A stretch of 64,000 nt of DNA from JAJECS01 sp965198185 (GTDB taxonomy: Bacteria > Chloroflexota > UBA11872). The position numbers and the translations under genes were made by a program. A model generated the notes under the pieces. That model saw nothing but the letters and a program-made list of their open reading frames with translations, made no database searches and was not told the origin of the DNA. Where the stretch lies: the NCBI GenBank assembly GCA_965198185.1, contig CBDAOU010000002.1:1488001-1552000 (forward strand), given 5' to 3'. Below are positions 56,671 through 64,000 of the stretch, piece by piece (the first letter of the stretch is position 1; each line of letters opens with the position of its first letter).

Positions 56671-57054
56671 ATGAGCGAGGCGGGAGAACCGCGCGTGGTG
56701 ACGGTTGGCCATGGCCGGCGCGACTACGTGCCGGGCGTATCGCTGGAATGGCTGGCGGACGCGAACTTGACGCCCGGCAGCGGGATGACGTTTGGACGCG
56801 CCCAGTTCGAGCCCGGCTCGTCGAATCCGGTGCACTATCACCCCAACTGCCATGAGCTGGTGTTTGTCGCCGAAGGCGAGATCGAGCACACGCTCGGGTC
56901 GCAGACGGTCACGTTGAGCGCAGGGTCGCTGTTGCACGTGCCGCAGGGTGTGCGGCACCAGGCACGCAACATCGGCAAAGACACAGCGACACTGCTGGTG
57001 GTGTTTTCCAGCGAAGGGCGGCAGACGGTCTTCCTGGACGACGACGCGGGGTAG
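56671..57054 (+). CDS. Cupin domain protein
   Basis: This 127-residue single-domain cupin starts at ATG 56671 after GGGAGGCGGAG. Metal ligands are in VHYHPNCHELVFVAEGE (H-x-H, E) with the second motif HVPQGVRHQARN. A TAGGCT box lies 43 bases upstream. Single-domain cupins bind sugars or small acids as isomerases, oxygenases or regulators; context does not settle it. Confidence 0.87.
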   Translation: MSEAGEPRVVTVGHGRRDYVPGVSLEWLADANLTPGSGMTFGRAQFEPGSSNPVHYHPNCHELVFVAEGEIEHTLGSQTVTLSAGSLLHVPQGVRHQARNIGKDTATLLVVFSSEGRQTVFLDDDAG

Positions 57055-57061
57055 GGCAATC

Positions 57062-57095
57062 GGAGCGGGCGCCCATTAGGGCCGCCCCTACATCG
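57062..57095. repeat. Palindromic element copy GGGCGCCC...GGGCCGCCCCTACA
   Basis: It shares the GCCCCTACA end with the elements at 9326 and 55551-55645. It sits between the cupin stop and the decayed epimerase. It can form a short imperfect hairpin. Confidence 0.45.
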
Positions 57096-57118
57096 GTGAA
57101 CGGGGATGCCTGAGGAAT

Positions 57119-58114
57119 TCAGCTGAATCCGGCGGCGCGGTACCACTCCAAGCGTCGCGCAGAGTTTCGTCGAGCGGCCGCACCCGGAAGCCCAGTTCCC
57201 GATGGGCCTTGCTGGCATCGAAGTACAGGTAGCTCGTCCCGGTGACAGCTTCATCGCGGGCAATTGGCGGAGCGATGCCGACCGAGGTCCTGCAAGCGGC
57301 TCGACCGTGACGCCGATGTCCCGTGAGAAGCCAACGCGGCAGGGTGACATGATCGGCCCGGTGTTGCCAGCGATGCCTCCCGCCCGCTCAGCGAGGTGTC
57401 GGTAGGTGAGGTTGTGAGCCGGTGAGCAGGTAGCGTTGACCAACCCGGCCGTCGGCGGCCATGGCCACCAGGCCGCGCGCCGCGTCGCGCACGTCGACCA
57501 GGCTGTTGCCGCCCGGCGGAACCGCGCGCACCCAGTCCGCGAACGAGTGGGCGCAGCATGCGCCAGGCGTGACCGCTCGCGATCCCAGGGACCCAGCACC
57601 GTGCCCGGATTGGCCACCACGGCGGGGAGTCCCCGCGATGCCGCATCGAGCACCAGCCGTTCTCCGGCTTGCTTCGAGACATGGCGTACAGCAGCCCGTG
57701 CTCACTCTGCATTGAACGGTGTCATCTCGTCCATCGGCGTTTCGAGACCGTTCCGCGAGCCCCACCGCCGCGAGCGAGCTGACGTGGACGAAGCGCGCGG
57801 GATGGTGCGCCGCCAGCCAGCTGAGCAGGTTCGCCACGCCTTCGACGTTGACTGCCCATTGGAGCGATGATGGTCGCTCGGCGAAACGACTGGTTGGCGG
57901 CCAGGTGGAACACCCAGTCGAAGGTCTCGTCGGGAAACGACGCCGGATCCCGCACGTCGCCGGGCACTTGGCGGACCCGCAGGCCGTCGAATGCCGGCGC
58001 CGCCCAGGGATCGCCGGGCAACACCAGCGCCGTGACGTGGTGGCCGTGGGCGGCGAGCTCGCGGACGAGCGCGCTGCCGACCTGGCCGGAGGCTCCGGTG
58101 ACGAAGCAGCGCAT
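57119..58114 (-). pseudogene. Decayed NAD-dependent epimerase/dehydratase (extended SDR)
   Basis: The start (MRCFVTGASGQVGSALVRE) with the GxxGxxG site is normal. After FHLAANQSFRR the frame shifts, then VEGVANLLSWLAAHH and FVHVSSLAAVG follow in a second frame. Next come PMDEMTPFNAE followed by a stop in place of Trp, then VSKQAGERLVLDAASRGLPA (in another frame), NSLVDVRDAARGLVAM and finally a restored WYRAAGFS-like end at 57119. At least four shifts plus one stop make it a true pseudogene. It starts one base after the stop of the upstream operon, so it was once the last gene of that operon. Confidence 0.8.
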
Positions 58115-58115
58115 G

Positions 58116-58523
58116 CTAGCCCGCGCGCAAGCCGCTCACCGCGGCGCGCCGCCGACTAACGACCTCGTCGCTGATCTCGAAGGACAGGTCCCCAAGTCCC
58201 TGAACCTCAAAGCCCAGGCGCAGCGTGACCGGGCCGTCGGGCAAGGCGACGCCACGCACGCCCAGCGTCGACGTCATGTTCATCGCCAGGCTGAACGGCG
58301 ATTCCGGCGTGACCTCGGCAAACCCGTGCTGGACGCCGTCGACCTCGAAGAAGCAGTCCGCCAGATCGACCTCGACGCCGTTGACCGCCACCGGCAGCAA
58401 ACGCCGCGCATAGCCCGACCCCAGCGTATTGCAGAGGTCCAGCGCGAGCCCGTCGTCCGTGGCGCGCATGCTGCCCTTCACGTAGAGCCGTCGCAGGAGA
58501 AAACCCGGAACCTTCAGCGCCAT
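58116..58523 (-). CDS. Small beta-rich protein, DUF6379/C-glycoside-deglycosidase-beta-like
   Basis: This 135-residue protein starts at ATG 58523 (MALKVPGFLLRRLYVKGS), overlapping the aldolase gene by ten bases. It has NTLGSGYARRLLPVAVNGVE and a C-terminal FEVQGLGDLSFEISDEV, the pattern I associate with DUF6379-type proteins, some of which are beta subunits of C-glycoside deglycosidases. That assignment is tentative. No partner alpha subunit (an isomerase-like barrel) is adjacent; the barrel protein at 55678 could be one. Confidence 0.55.
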   Translation of the reverse strand: MALKVPGFLLRRLYVKGSMRATDDGLALDLCNTLGSGYARRLLPVAVNGVEVDLADCFFEVDGVQHGFAEVTPESPFSLAMNMTSTLGVRGVALPDGPVTLRLGFEVQGLGDLSFEISDEVVSRRRAAVSGLRAG

Positions 58524-59179
58524 TGATCGACCTCGACCTGTCGTTGCATGTGAAAGATATCGCGTTCGGCGGCGGTCACGTCTTCGGGCAACAGCCGGCT
58601 CCCCGGTCGGGCGGCGGCGAAGTACCAAATCCGGGCCAGGCGTTCGACGAGCCGGGTGACCTCGAGCGCATGCTCAGGATCGGACCCCACCGCGAGGGTG
58701 CCGTGATTGGCCAGCAACACGGCCATCCGCGGCCCCAGGGCGGCCACGGCCGCCTCCGCCAGCTCCTCGGTCGCCGACGGGGCGTATTCACTGACCGCCA
58801 CCTCCCCGCCGATGTACACGACCTGCTCGTCGAGGATGGGCGGGATTTCCTCATGGCGCACGGCCAGCACGCTGGCGAAGACAGGATGCGCGTGAACCAC
58901 CGCGCGAACGTCTTCCCGCACCCGATAGACCGCCCCGTGCATGAGGCACTCGACGGACGGGATGCGGTCGCCCTCGACGGGATCGCCGTCGAACGTCACC
59001 GTCACGATATCGTCGACCGTCGTCGCGTCAGACGGCATGCGGCTGGGCGTGATGTGCATGGCGTCGGCGAGGCCATCGGCGCGGACGCTGACGTTGCCCG
59101 CCGTGCCCACGACCAAACCTTCGCGGTACATGGCTTGCCTGGCCTCGAGCACCGCGGCTCGCAGTTCCAGGGCGCTCAT
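58514..59179 (-). CDS. Class II aldolase/adducin family protein (fuculose-phosphate-aldolase-like)
   Basis: This 221-residue zinc aldolase starts at ATG 59179 (MSALELRAAV), overlapping the kinase stop by ATGA. It has GTAGNVSVR (phosphate site), a catalytic Glu in PSVECLMH, zinc ligands VVHAHP and LLANHGTL. Such enzymes split ketose phosphates to dihydroxyacetone phosphate plus an aldehyde. Next to an FGGY kinase this makes a kinase-then-aldolase pathway: phosphorylate a keto-sugar, then cleave it. Confidence 0.9.
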   Translation of the reverse strand: MSALELRAAVLEARQAMYREGLVVGTAGNVSVRADGLADAMHITPSRMPSDATTVDDIVTVTFDGDPVEGDRIPSVECLMHGAVYRVREDVRAVVHAHPVFASVLAVRHEEIPPILDEQVVYIGGEVAVSEYAPSATEELAEAAVAALGPRMAVLLANHGTLAVGSDPEHALEVTRLVERLARIWYFAAARPGSRLLPEDVTAAERDIFHMQRQVEVDQWR

Positions 59180-60639
59180 AGCGTCTCTTGCACAAAAGCC
59201 TCCAACCGCGCTCGCAGGTCCACCCAGCACGCGTAGTGACCATCGTACGCGCGCGTGGCCGAGGGGTCCGGCTGGTGCAGCCGCGGCGCGGGCGCCAGCT
59301 GCGCCGCGGCCTCTGCAAGCGTGAAGTCACCGGCCGCCGCGGCGCCACACATCGCCGCGCCGATGGCCGTGACCGGAACGCCGGGGTACGCCGCCACGGG
59401 CGCACCGAGCACGTTCGCCAGAATAGGGCCGGCGGCTGGAGCAGCGGCGAACCCACCGGTGAATCGGACCGGCGCGTCGGCCGCAATCGGCGGCGGCAGG
59501 CGCTCGCGGTTTCCCCGCACGGCAAAGGCAATGTCCTCCAGCACCGCCGTGGCCAGCAGCGCGCGCGACGGCAATGCCTCCGCAAAGGGCACGGGTGACA
59601 CCAGGCCTGCGGCCCCGAGACCCGCGGTCGCAACGTCCATTGCGCGAGCGCCGGTTGGCGCGAAGATCCCTCGCTCGGCCGCGGATTCCGTCGCCTGCGC
59701 CAGGTCGGTCAGCTCTCCCTCGCCATCCTGGCCGAGCCAGGCATAGCCGCTCGCCACGTCGCCCGCGTTGCTTTCGGCAAGGTAGCCGCCGCCGATGCGG
59801 AGGCCGCGCCAGGTGGGAGCCTCGGCGTCCCATGCCGCTTGAGGCCGCACGGTCGTGAGGCTCCAGCCCGCGGTCACGCAGTCGCCGCCGGCCAAGTCCG
59901 CCCGTCGCGAGCCCAACTCAGTCGCATGCGTGTCGGGCGCTCCCATGGCGACGGAGAGGCCCTCGGGCAGCCCGAGTGTCTGGGCCTGCGTTGCCGATAT
60001 CCGGGATGCAGCGGCGTCGTCCGCGACCGGCGGAAGCAGCGAATGGGTCCAATCGGGGAGCACGGGGGTCAGCCAGCGCTGCTCAGGGATCGACCGGGCG
60101 CCGGTTTCGCCGGCGCTCACCGGTCCGATGGATTCGGCGCCGGTGAGCCGCCGTACGATCCAACTCTCGAGAGTGGTCAGTTTCCTGGCGCGCTCGGTGA
60201 CCTCAGTCGCCTCGGACTCGAGCCATGCCAGCTTGCCGGGCCAGAAGATCGCGGAAAGCGCGCGACCCGCCTGCCGCATGAGAGCGTCGCCGTGGACAGC
60301 GTCGATGGCGGCGCCGTGCAGCGACGCTCGCAGGTCGTCGTTGCCCGAGGCGAATAGCACCGCGTCGTCGTCGGCCAGCGCGATGAGGGTCTGGCGCATC
60401 GCGCAAACCCCCAGCGATCGGACCTCGCCGCATTGGGCGGCCACCTCCGACAGGCACGATTCCACCTCGGACCAGATGCGCTCAAGGTCGAGGCTGCGCT
60501 CAAGGTCGGCGATGACCATGGGCTTCCGCGGACGCGACCGCCTGACCACGGCCTGGACTTTACCCCCCGATCCCAGCGCCACCACCCGCGTCCCCGACGA
60601 GCCGATATCCACGCCGAGGTAGGCGGCCTCAAGCGTCAT
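59176..60639 (-). CDS. FGGY-family carbohydrate kinase
   Basis: This 487-residue kinase of the actin-like fold has the N-terminal LGVDIGSSGTRVVAL phosphate loop and GAPDTHATELG near the centre (catalytic Asp in a GxxD pattern). The second nucleotide segment is VRFTGGFAAAPAAGPILANVLG (in part: FTGGFAAAP). It likely phosphorylates a pentulose, tetronate or glycerol-like substrate. Its ATG overlaps the dehydrogenase stop (ATGA) and its stop overlaps the aldolase start. Substrate class is open; xylulose or gluconate kinases are alternatives. Confidence 0.9.
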   Translation of the reverse strand: MTLEAAYLGVDIGSSGTRVVALGSGGKVQAVVRRSRPRKPMVIADLERSLDLERIWSEVESCLSEVAAQCGEVRSLGVCAMRQTLIALADDDAVLFASGNDDLRASLHGAAIDAVHGDALMRQAGRALSAIFWPGKLAWLESEATEVTERARKLTTLESWIVRRLTGAESIGPVSAGETGARSIPEQRWLTPVLPDWTHSLLPPVADDAAASRISATQAQTLGLPEGLSVAMGAPDTHATELGSRRADLAGGDCVTAGWSLTTVRPQAAWDAEAPTWRGLRIGGGYLAESNAGDVASGYAWLGQDGEGELTDLAQATESAAERGIFAPTGARAMDVATAGLGAAGLVSPVPFAEALPSRALLATAVLEDIAFAVRGNRERLPPPIAADAPVRFTGGFAAAPAAGPILANVLGAPVAAYPGVPVTAIGAAMCGAAAAGDFTLAEAAAQLAPAPRLHQPDPSATRAYDGHYACWVDLRARLEAFVQETL

Positions 60640-61649
60640 GGACCCACGGTTGGCGGAACGGGATTGACGAGCGGCTCACCTGCCAGGAAGCGCAAGTAGT
60701 CGTCCACGATCATCTCGGAGTGCCGCGTGACGGTCACGTCGGTGGCGCCGCCAATGTGCGGCAGCAGGATCGCGTTTGGCGCCGAGAGCAGCGGGTGGTC
60801 GGGACGCACCGGGTGCGTCTCGAACACGTCGAAGGCGGCGCCGGCGAGCCGTCCGTCCTTGAGCGCCGCGGCAACGGCCTCGGCGTCGACCACGCCCTCG
60901 CCGGTCGTAACGACCAGGCGCGCTCCGGCCGGCAACTTGGCCAGGGCGTCGGCATCGATGAGGCCAAGGGTCGCTGGGAGCGCGGGACAGTGCACGGCGA
61001 GCATGGTTGATTCGGCCAGCAGCTCGTCGAGTGACGCGGCGGTGCAGCCCAGCGCCTGCATCTCAGCCGCCGAGAGCGCCGGATCGCTGGCCAGAATCCT
61101 GCACCCAAATGGCTGCAGCAGCGCGGCCGTGCGCCGCCCAATGGCGCCAAGGCCAATGATGCCCACGGTCTGGTGGCAAAGCTCGGTGCCGCGAAAGCCA
61201 AGAAATCCGGCGGTGGGGTCGGTCCACGCGCCAGCCGCGACGAATGCCGAGGCCTCGATCACCGGGCGCACGAGGTTGAGCATGAGCGTCAGCGTCAGCT
61301 CGGCGACCGCCTGCGAGTTGCGGCCCGGAGTATTGGCGACGACCAGGCCGGCAGCAGTTGCCGCGTCGAGGTCGACGTGACCGTAGTCCACGCGACATAC
61401 GCCCACAAACCGCAACGTCGGGGCGTTCTTGATCGTTTCCTCAAGTACGAAGTCCGCCTCGATGAACAGGGCGCCGTAGCCGTGCTCCTCGATTTCCGCC
61501 GCGAGTTCAAGCGGATCGACAAGCTCCTGCGTCTCGGTCCACGGGCGCAGCGTGAGGTCCGCGGCACGCCGCAGGCGGTCGGCGGCCGGACCGGCCAACT
61601 CCACCAGGCTGAGCACCCGCCGGCGAGGGACCGGCTGATGGTGGGTCAC
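60636..61649 (-). CDS. D-isomer 2-hydroxyacid dehydrogenase-like protein, catalytic Arg position altered
   Basis: This 337-residue protein starts at GTG 61649 and leads the operon. It has a normal dinucleotide loop (GIIGLGAIGRR), the Glu in DVFETHP and His in LPHIGG. At the usual NTARG site it reads VVTTGEGVVDAEAV, so the conserved catalytic/substrate-binding arginine is replaced by Gly. It is close to phosphoglycerate/tetronate-type dehydrogenases but may act on an uncharged or different substrate, or be weak. It would oxidise the sugar acid before kinase and aldolase action. Confidence 0.87.
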   Translation of the reverse strand: MTHHQPVPRRRVLSLVELAGPAADRLRRAADLTLRPWTETQELVDPLELAAEIEEHGYGALFIEADFVLEETIKNAPTLRFVGVCRVDYGHVDLDAATAAGLVVANTPGRNSQAVAELTLTLMLNLVRPVIEASAFVAAGAWTDPTAGFLGFRGTELCHQTVGIIGLGAIGRRTAALLQPFGCRILASDPALSAAEMQALGCTAASLDELLAESTMLAVHCPALPATLGLIDADALAKLPAGARLVVTTGEGVVDAEAVAAALKDGRLAGAAFDVFETHPVRPDHPLLSAPNAILLPHIGGATDVTVTRHSEMIVDDYLRFLAGEPLVNPVPPTVGP

Positions 61650-61819
61650 TCTGGTATCCAGGGCATTTGGACGGTCGAAGCGTTCCGCACCGGCACCCTC
61701 ACCCTAGCCCGCTCCCTCGACGGGAGAGGGGACCGGAACGGCGCCGAGGTGGCTTTGCGTGTTGGTCATAAAGCAGGCACCATCGGTCGGCGGCCAAGGA
61801 TTCTGGCCGAGGGGGCATT

Positions 61820-63706
61820 GTGAAGCGGATTCTCGACCGCGTGAGTAGGCCGGCCGATTTGCGCCAGCTCACGGAAGCCGAGTTGGCGACGCTGGCCGAT
61901 GAGATCCGCGCCGAGATCATCGACACGGTCCAGGCCAACGGCGGTCACCTTGCCTCGAATCTGGGAGTGGTCGAGCTGACGCTGGCCCTGCATCGGGTTT
62001 TCGAAAGTCCCCGGGACCCGATTATCTGGGACACCAGTAATCAGGCCTACGCGCACAAGCTCGTCACGGGACGGGCGGACGATTTCAGGAGCTTACGCCA
62101 ACCCGGAGGCCTTTCGGGATTCGCCGCGCGCGAGGAGAGCCCGCACGACGTCATCGGCGCCGGGCACGCGGGCACGGGGGTATCGGCCGGCGCGGGCGTT
62201 GCCCTGGCCAGCCGCGTCCACGGCGACGACGCCTCGGTCGTCACGGTGATCGGCGACGGGGCATTCACGTCAGGCGTGGTCTTCGAGGCGCTCAACCATG
62301 CGGGCGATCTCCGCTTGCCGCTGGTGCTCATTTTGAACGACAACGGGCTCTCGATCTCGCCCAATGTCGGGGCGCTGGGCCGCAACTTGGGTCAGGGTCG
62401 GCACTACGACTGGGCGCCGCCTTCCTTGGACAGCCGCTTCACCCCCGCCCAGCGCGAGACGGCGCCAACCACGCCGGCGGGCTCGGCCCGGGACTTCTTT
62501 GCGGCCTTCGGCTTCGATTACCAGGGTCCTATCGACGGCCACGATCTCCGCGCTCTTGACGAGGCGCTGCGGGTCGCCAAAGCGCGACGCCGGCCGGTCG
62601 CCGTGCATGTCTTCACCCAAAAGGGACGCGGTATGCCGGAGGCGGAAGAAGACCCGGTGACCCTGCATCAGCCGGGAACGGCTCAGGCGGTTGGGGCAAC
62701 CGCCGCGCCGAGCTATAGCAAGGTTTTGGCGCGAACCCTGGCCGAGCTGGCGCGCGATGACCCCCGCATCGTCGCGGTGAGCGCGGCCATGCTCGAAGGC
62801 ACCGCGCTGGCTGACCTGCAGCAGGCGCTGCCGGGACGCGTGCACGACGTGGGCATCGCCGAAAGCCACGCCCTGGCGCTGGCCGCCGGCCTGGCCACGC
62901 AGGGGCTGCGGCCGGTGGTGTGCATTTACTCGACCTTCCTCCAGCGGGGGTTCGACCAGATCGTGCATGACATAGCGATTCAGCAGTTGCCGATCGTGCT
63001 GGGCGTCGATCGCGCCGGCGTCGTCGGAGACGACGGCCGCACGCATCACGGGGTGCTCGACCTGGCGTATCTGCGGGCCATTCCGAACCTCGTGGTGGCG
63101 GCGCCCAAAGACGAGAACGAGCTGCGGCATCTCCTGGCAACCGCCATCGCCTCGGACCGGCCGTTCGCGATTCGCTATTCGCGCGGCGCCGGCCGCGGCG
63201 TGCCGTGCGACGAGCCGCTGCACCACCTGCCCATCGGCCGCGGCGAGTTTCTGCGCGACGGCGGCGACGTGGCCCTGCTGCCCATCGGCTGGGCCGTGCA
63301 CCCGGCGCTGCAGGCAGCGGAGATGCTGGCCGCCGAGCATGACATCCACGCCACGGTCGCCAACGCTCGCTTTGTGAAGCCGCTTGATACGTCGCTGATC
63401 GTGCAGGCGGCCGAGCGGACGGGACGGGTGGTGACCATCGAGGACCACAACCGCATGGGTGGATTCGGCAGTGCCGTACTCGAGGTGCTGGCCGACCACG
63501 GCCTGCGCGACGTCACGGTGAGCCGCCTGGGGCTGCCGGATCAGTTCCTGGACCACGGCCCGGCGGACAGCTTGCGCGCGGCGCACGGCCTGAGCGTTGA
63601 CGGCATCGTCGATGCGGCGCGTGGGCTGCTGGACCAGCGCAACGGCGGCGAGTCAGTCGCGGCGGATTGGCCGTCGACGTTCGAACGGCGAACCACGGCG
63701 CCCTAG
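61820..63706 (+). CDS. dxs: 1-deoxy-D-xylulose-5-phosphate synthase-like protein
   Basis: This 628-residue thiamine-diphosphate enzyme has DXS length and order. GGHLASNLGVVE, the GDGAFT...LNDNGLS thiamine site, YSTFLQRGFDQIVHD and GRTHHGVLDL are typical; the C-terminal NRMGGFGSAV closes it. The start is GTG 61820 with GAGGGGG upstream. Two points depart from the usual: DTSNQAYAHK where DVGHQAYPHK has His, and GIAESHA in place of GIAEQHA. It should join pyruvate and glyceraldehyde phosphate for isoprenoid synthesis, but may be a diverged transketolase-like relative. The stop shares bases with the convergent pentapeptide gene. Confidence 0.85.
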   Translation: MKRILDRVSRPADLRQLTEAELATLADEIRAEIIDTVQANGGHLASNLGVVELTLALHRVFESPRDPIIWDTSNQAYAHKLVTGRADDFRSLRQPGGLSGFAAREESPHDVIGAGHAGTGVSAGAGVALASRVHGDDASVVTVIGDGAFTSGVVFEALNHAGDLRLPLVLILNDNGLSISPNVGALGRNLGQGRHYDWAPPSLDSRFTPAQRETAPTTPAGSARDFFAAFGFDYQGPIDGHDLRALDEALRVAKARRRPVAVHVFTQKGRGMPEAEEDPVTLHQPGTAQAVGATAAPSYSKVLARTLAELARDDPRIVAVSAAMLEGTALADLQQALPGRVHDVGIAESHALALAAGLATQGLRPVVCIYSTFLQRGFDQIVHDIAIQQLPIVLGVDRAGVVGDDGRTHHGVLDLAYLRAIPNLVVAAPKDENELRHLLATAIASDRPFAIRYSRGAGRGVPCDEPLHHLPIGRGEFLRDGGDVALLPIGWAVHPALQAAEMLAAEHDIHATVANARFVKPLDTSLIVQAAERTGRVVTIEDHNRMGGFGSAVLEVLADHGLRDVTVSRLGLPDQFLDHGPADSLRAAHGLSVDGIVDAARGLLDQRNGGESVAADWPSTFERRTTAP

Positions 63707-63996
63707 GGCGACACGTCCTCCGGCAGCTGGGTCGAGCTGGCGGTGATGGCGGCATCCAACTGCGCGTGGGAGAGGCCCTGAGCGCCGCGCAGATCCGCCT
63801 TCGTGAGGTTGGCGCCAGATAGATCCGCGTCCTCGAGATGGGCGTTAATGAGCACGGCCCCGTCGAGTCGCGTCCCGGAGAGGTCCACGCGCTCAAGGTG
63901 GGCGCCCGGGAGATGGGCGCCGCGAAGATCCGTCTCGGAGAGATTCACGTGATCGCTGCCACGCCGCGTGTGGCGGCGAGCCCCGATAGTGGTCAT
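63703..63996 (-). CDS. Pentapeptide-repeat protein, possibly incomplete at the window edge
   Basis: This 97-residue reading frame from ATG 63996 carries pentapeptide repeats of A(D/N)LxG type: TDLRGAHLPGAHLERVDLSG, then ADLSGANLTKADLRGA. Such repeats form a right-handed beta-helix. The frame may start beyond the window, four bases away. It converges on dxs, the two stop codons sharing CTA/TAG bases at 63703-63706. No further function can be assigned. Confidence 0.75.
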   Translation of the reverse strand: MTTIGARRHTRRGSDHVNLSETDLRGAHLPGAHLERVDLSGTRLDGAVLINAHLEDADLSGANLTKADLRGAQGLSHAQLDAAITASSTQLPEDVSP

Positions 63997-64000
63997 CGCC

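Noticed and set aside
56566..56958. N-terminal extension of the sugar-isomerase-like gene
   Set aside because: The upstream part of the frame lies antisense to the well-supported cupin gene and has no domain character.

Overview
The window is GC-rich, densely coding DNA from a bacterium that is most likely a member of the Chloroflexota. The best sign is the set of solute-binding lipoproteins whose mature N-terminus is a long Lys/Glu/Val repeat, a pattern known from that phylum. The accessory content also fits the heterotroph-type SAR202 or sponge-symbiont lineages: phytanoyl-CoA-type dioxygenases, several amidohydrolases, an enolase-superfamily dehydratase, FGGY kinase, orphan binding proteins and unusual glycosidases. 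That placement is inference. I see no rRNA, tRNA, CRISPR array, transposase, phage or plasmid genes.

Layout. 1-465: start of a beta-propeller glycoside-hydrolase-like gene. 0.76-8.0 kb: four exporter-type ABC half-transporters forming two paralogous pairs. 8.0-11.2 kb: phosphonoacetate hydrolase, a PhyH dioxygenase and a fumarylacetoacetate-hydrolase-family enzyme. 11.4-16.1 kb: two tandem, permease-less family-5 binding lipoproteins with duplicated leaders and terminators. 16.2-17.3 kb: TIM-barrel protein. 17.4-21.8 kb: zinc island (CDF exporter, znuACB importer with a palindromic operator-like site). 22.0-25.5 kb: GH127 and a propeller glycosidase-like gene. 25.7-28.8 kb: chromate transporter and two PhyH enzymes. 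29.1-34.6 kb: sugar-type ABC importer operon running into an amidohydrolase and a mandelate-racemase-like dehydratase. 34.7-53.8 kb: three large exported proteins (RCC1-repeat, Tat-exported glycosidase-like, PD40-LRR lipoprotein) set among an ABC-2 exporter, an Ldh2-type dehydrogenase, an MMPL transporter, amidohydrolases and a Rieske protein. 53.8-58.1 kb: 2-hydroxyacid dehydrogenase, Hsp20, sugar isomerase-like, cupin and a decayed epimerase. 58.1-61.6 kb: overlapping carbohydrate operon (dehydrogenase, FGGY kinase, class II aldolase, small beta protein). 61.8-64.0 kb: DXS-like enzyme and a pentapeptide-repeat protein.

The most striking structure is local duplication. Each of the three large exported-protein genes lies between two copies of neighbouring sequence, and at least one copy is truncated: MMPL 3' end plus amidohydrolase 5' end around the glycosidase; dehydrogenase 3' end around the PD40-LRR gene; amidohydrolase plus enolase-family gene around the RCC1 gene. 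This is the layout expected if circular DNA carrying a homologous segment integrated by one crossover. I propose it as a testable common mechanism. The ABC pairs and the binding-protein genes are also tandem duplicates.

Five otherwise intact genes carry one clean single-base frameshift each (ABC-2, ABC-3, GH127, PhyH-2, Rieske protein), several in G/C runs. Consensus errors are as likely as real mutations, so I annotate these as whole genes. The epimerase at 57.1-58.1 kb, with several shifts plus a stop, is a true pseudogene. No RNA polymerase, ribosome or replication genes are present, so this is an accessory, catabolism-and-transport region, not a core one.
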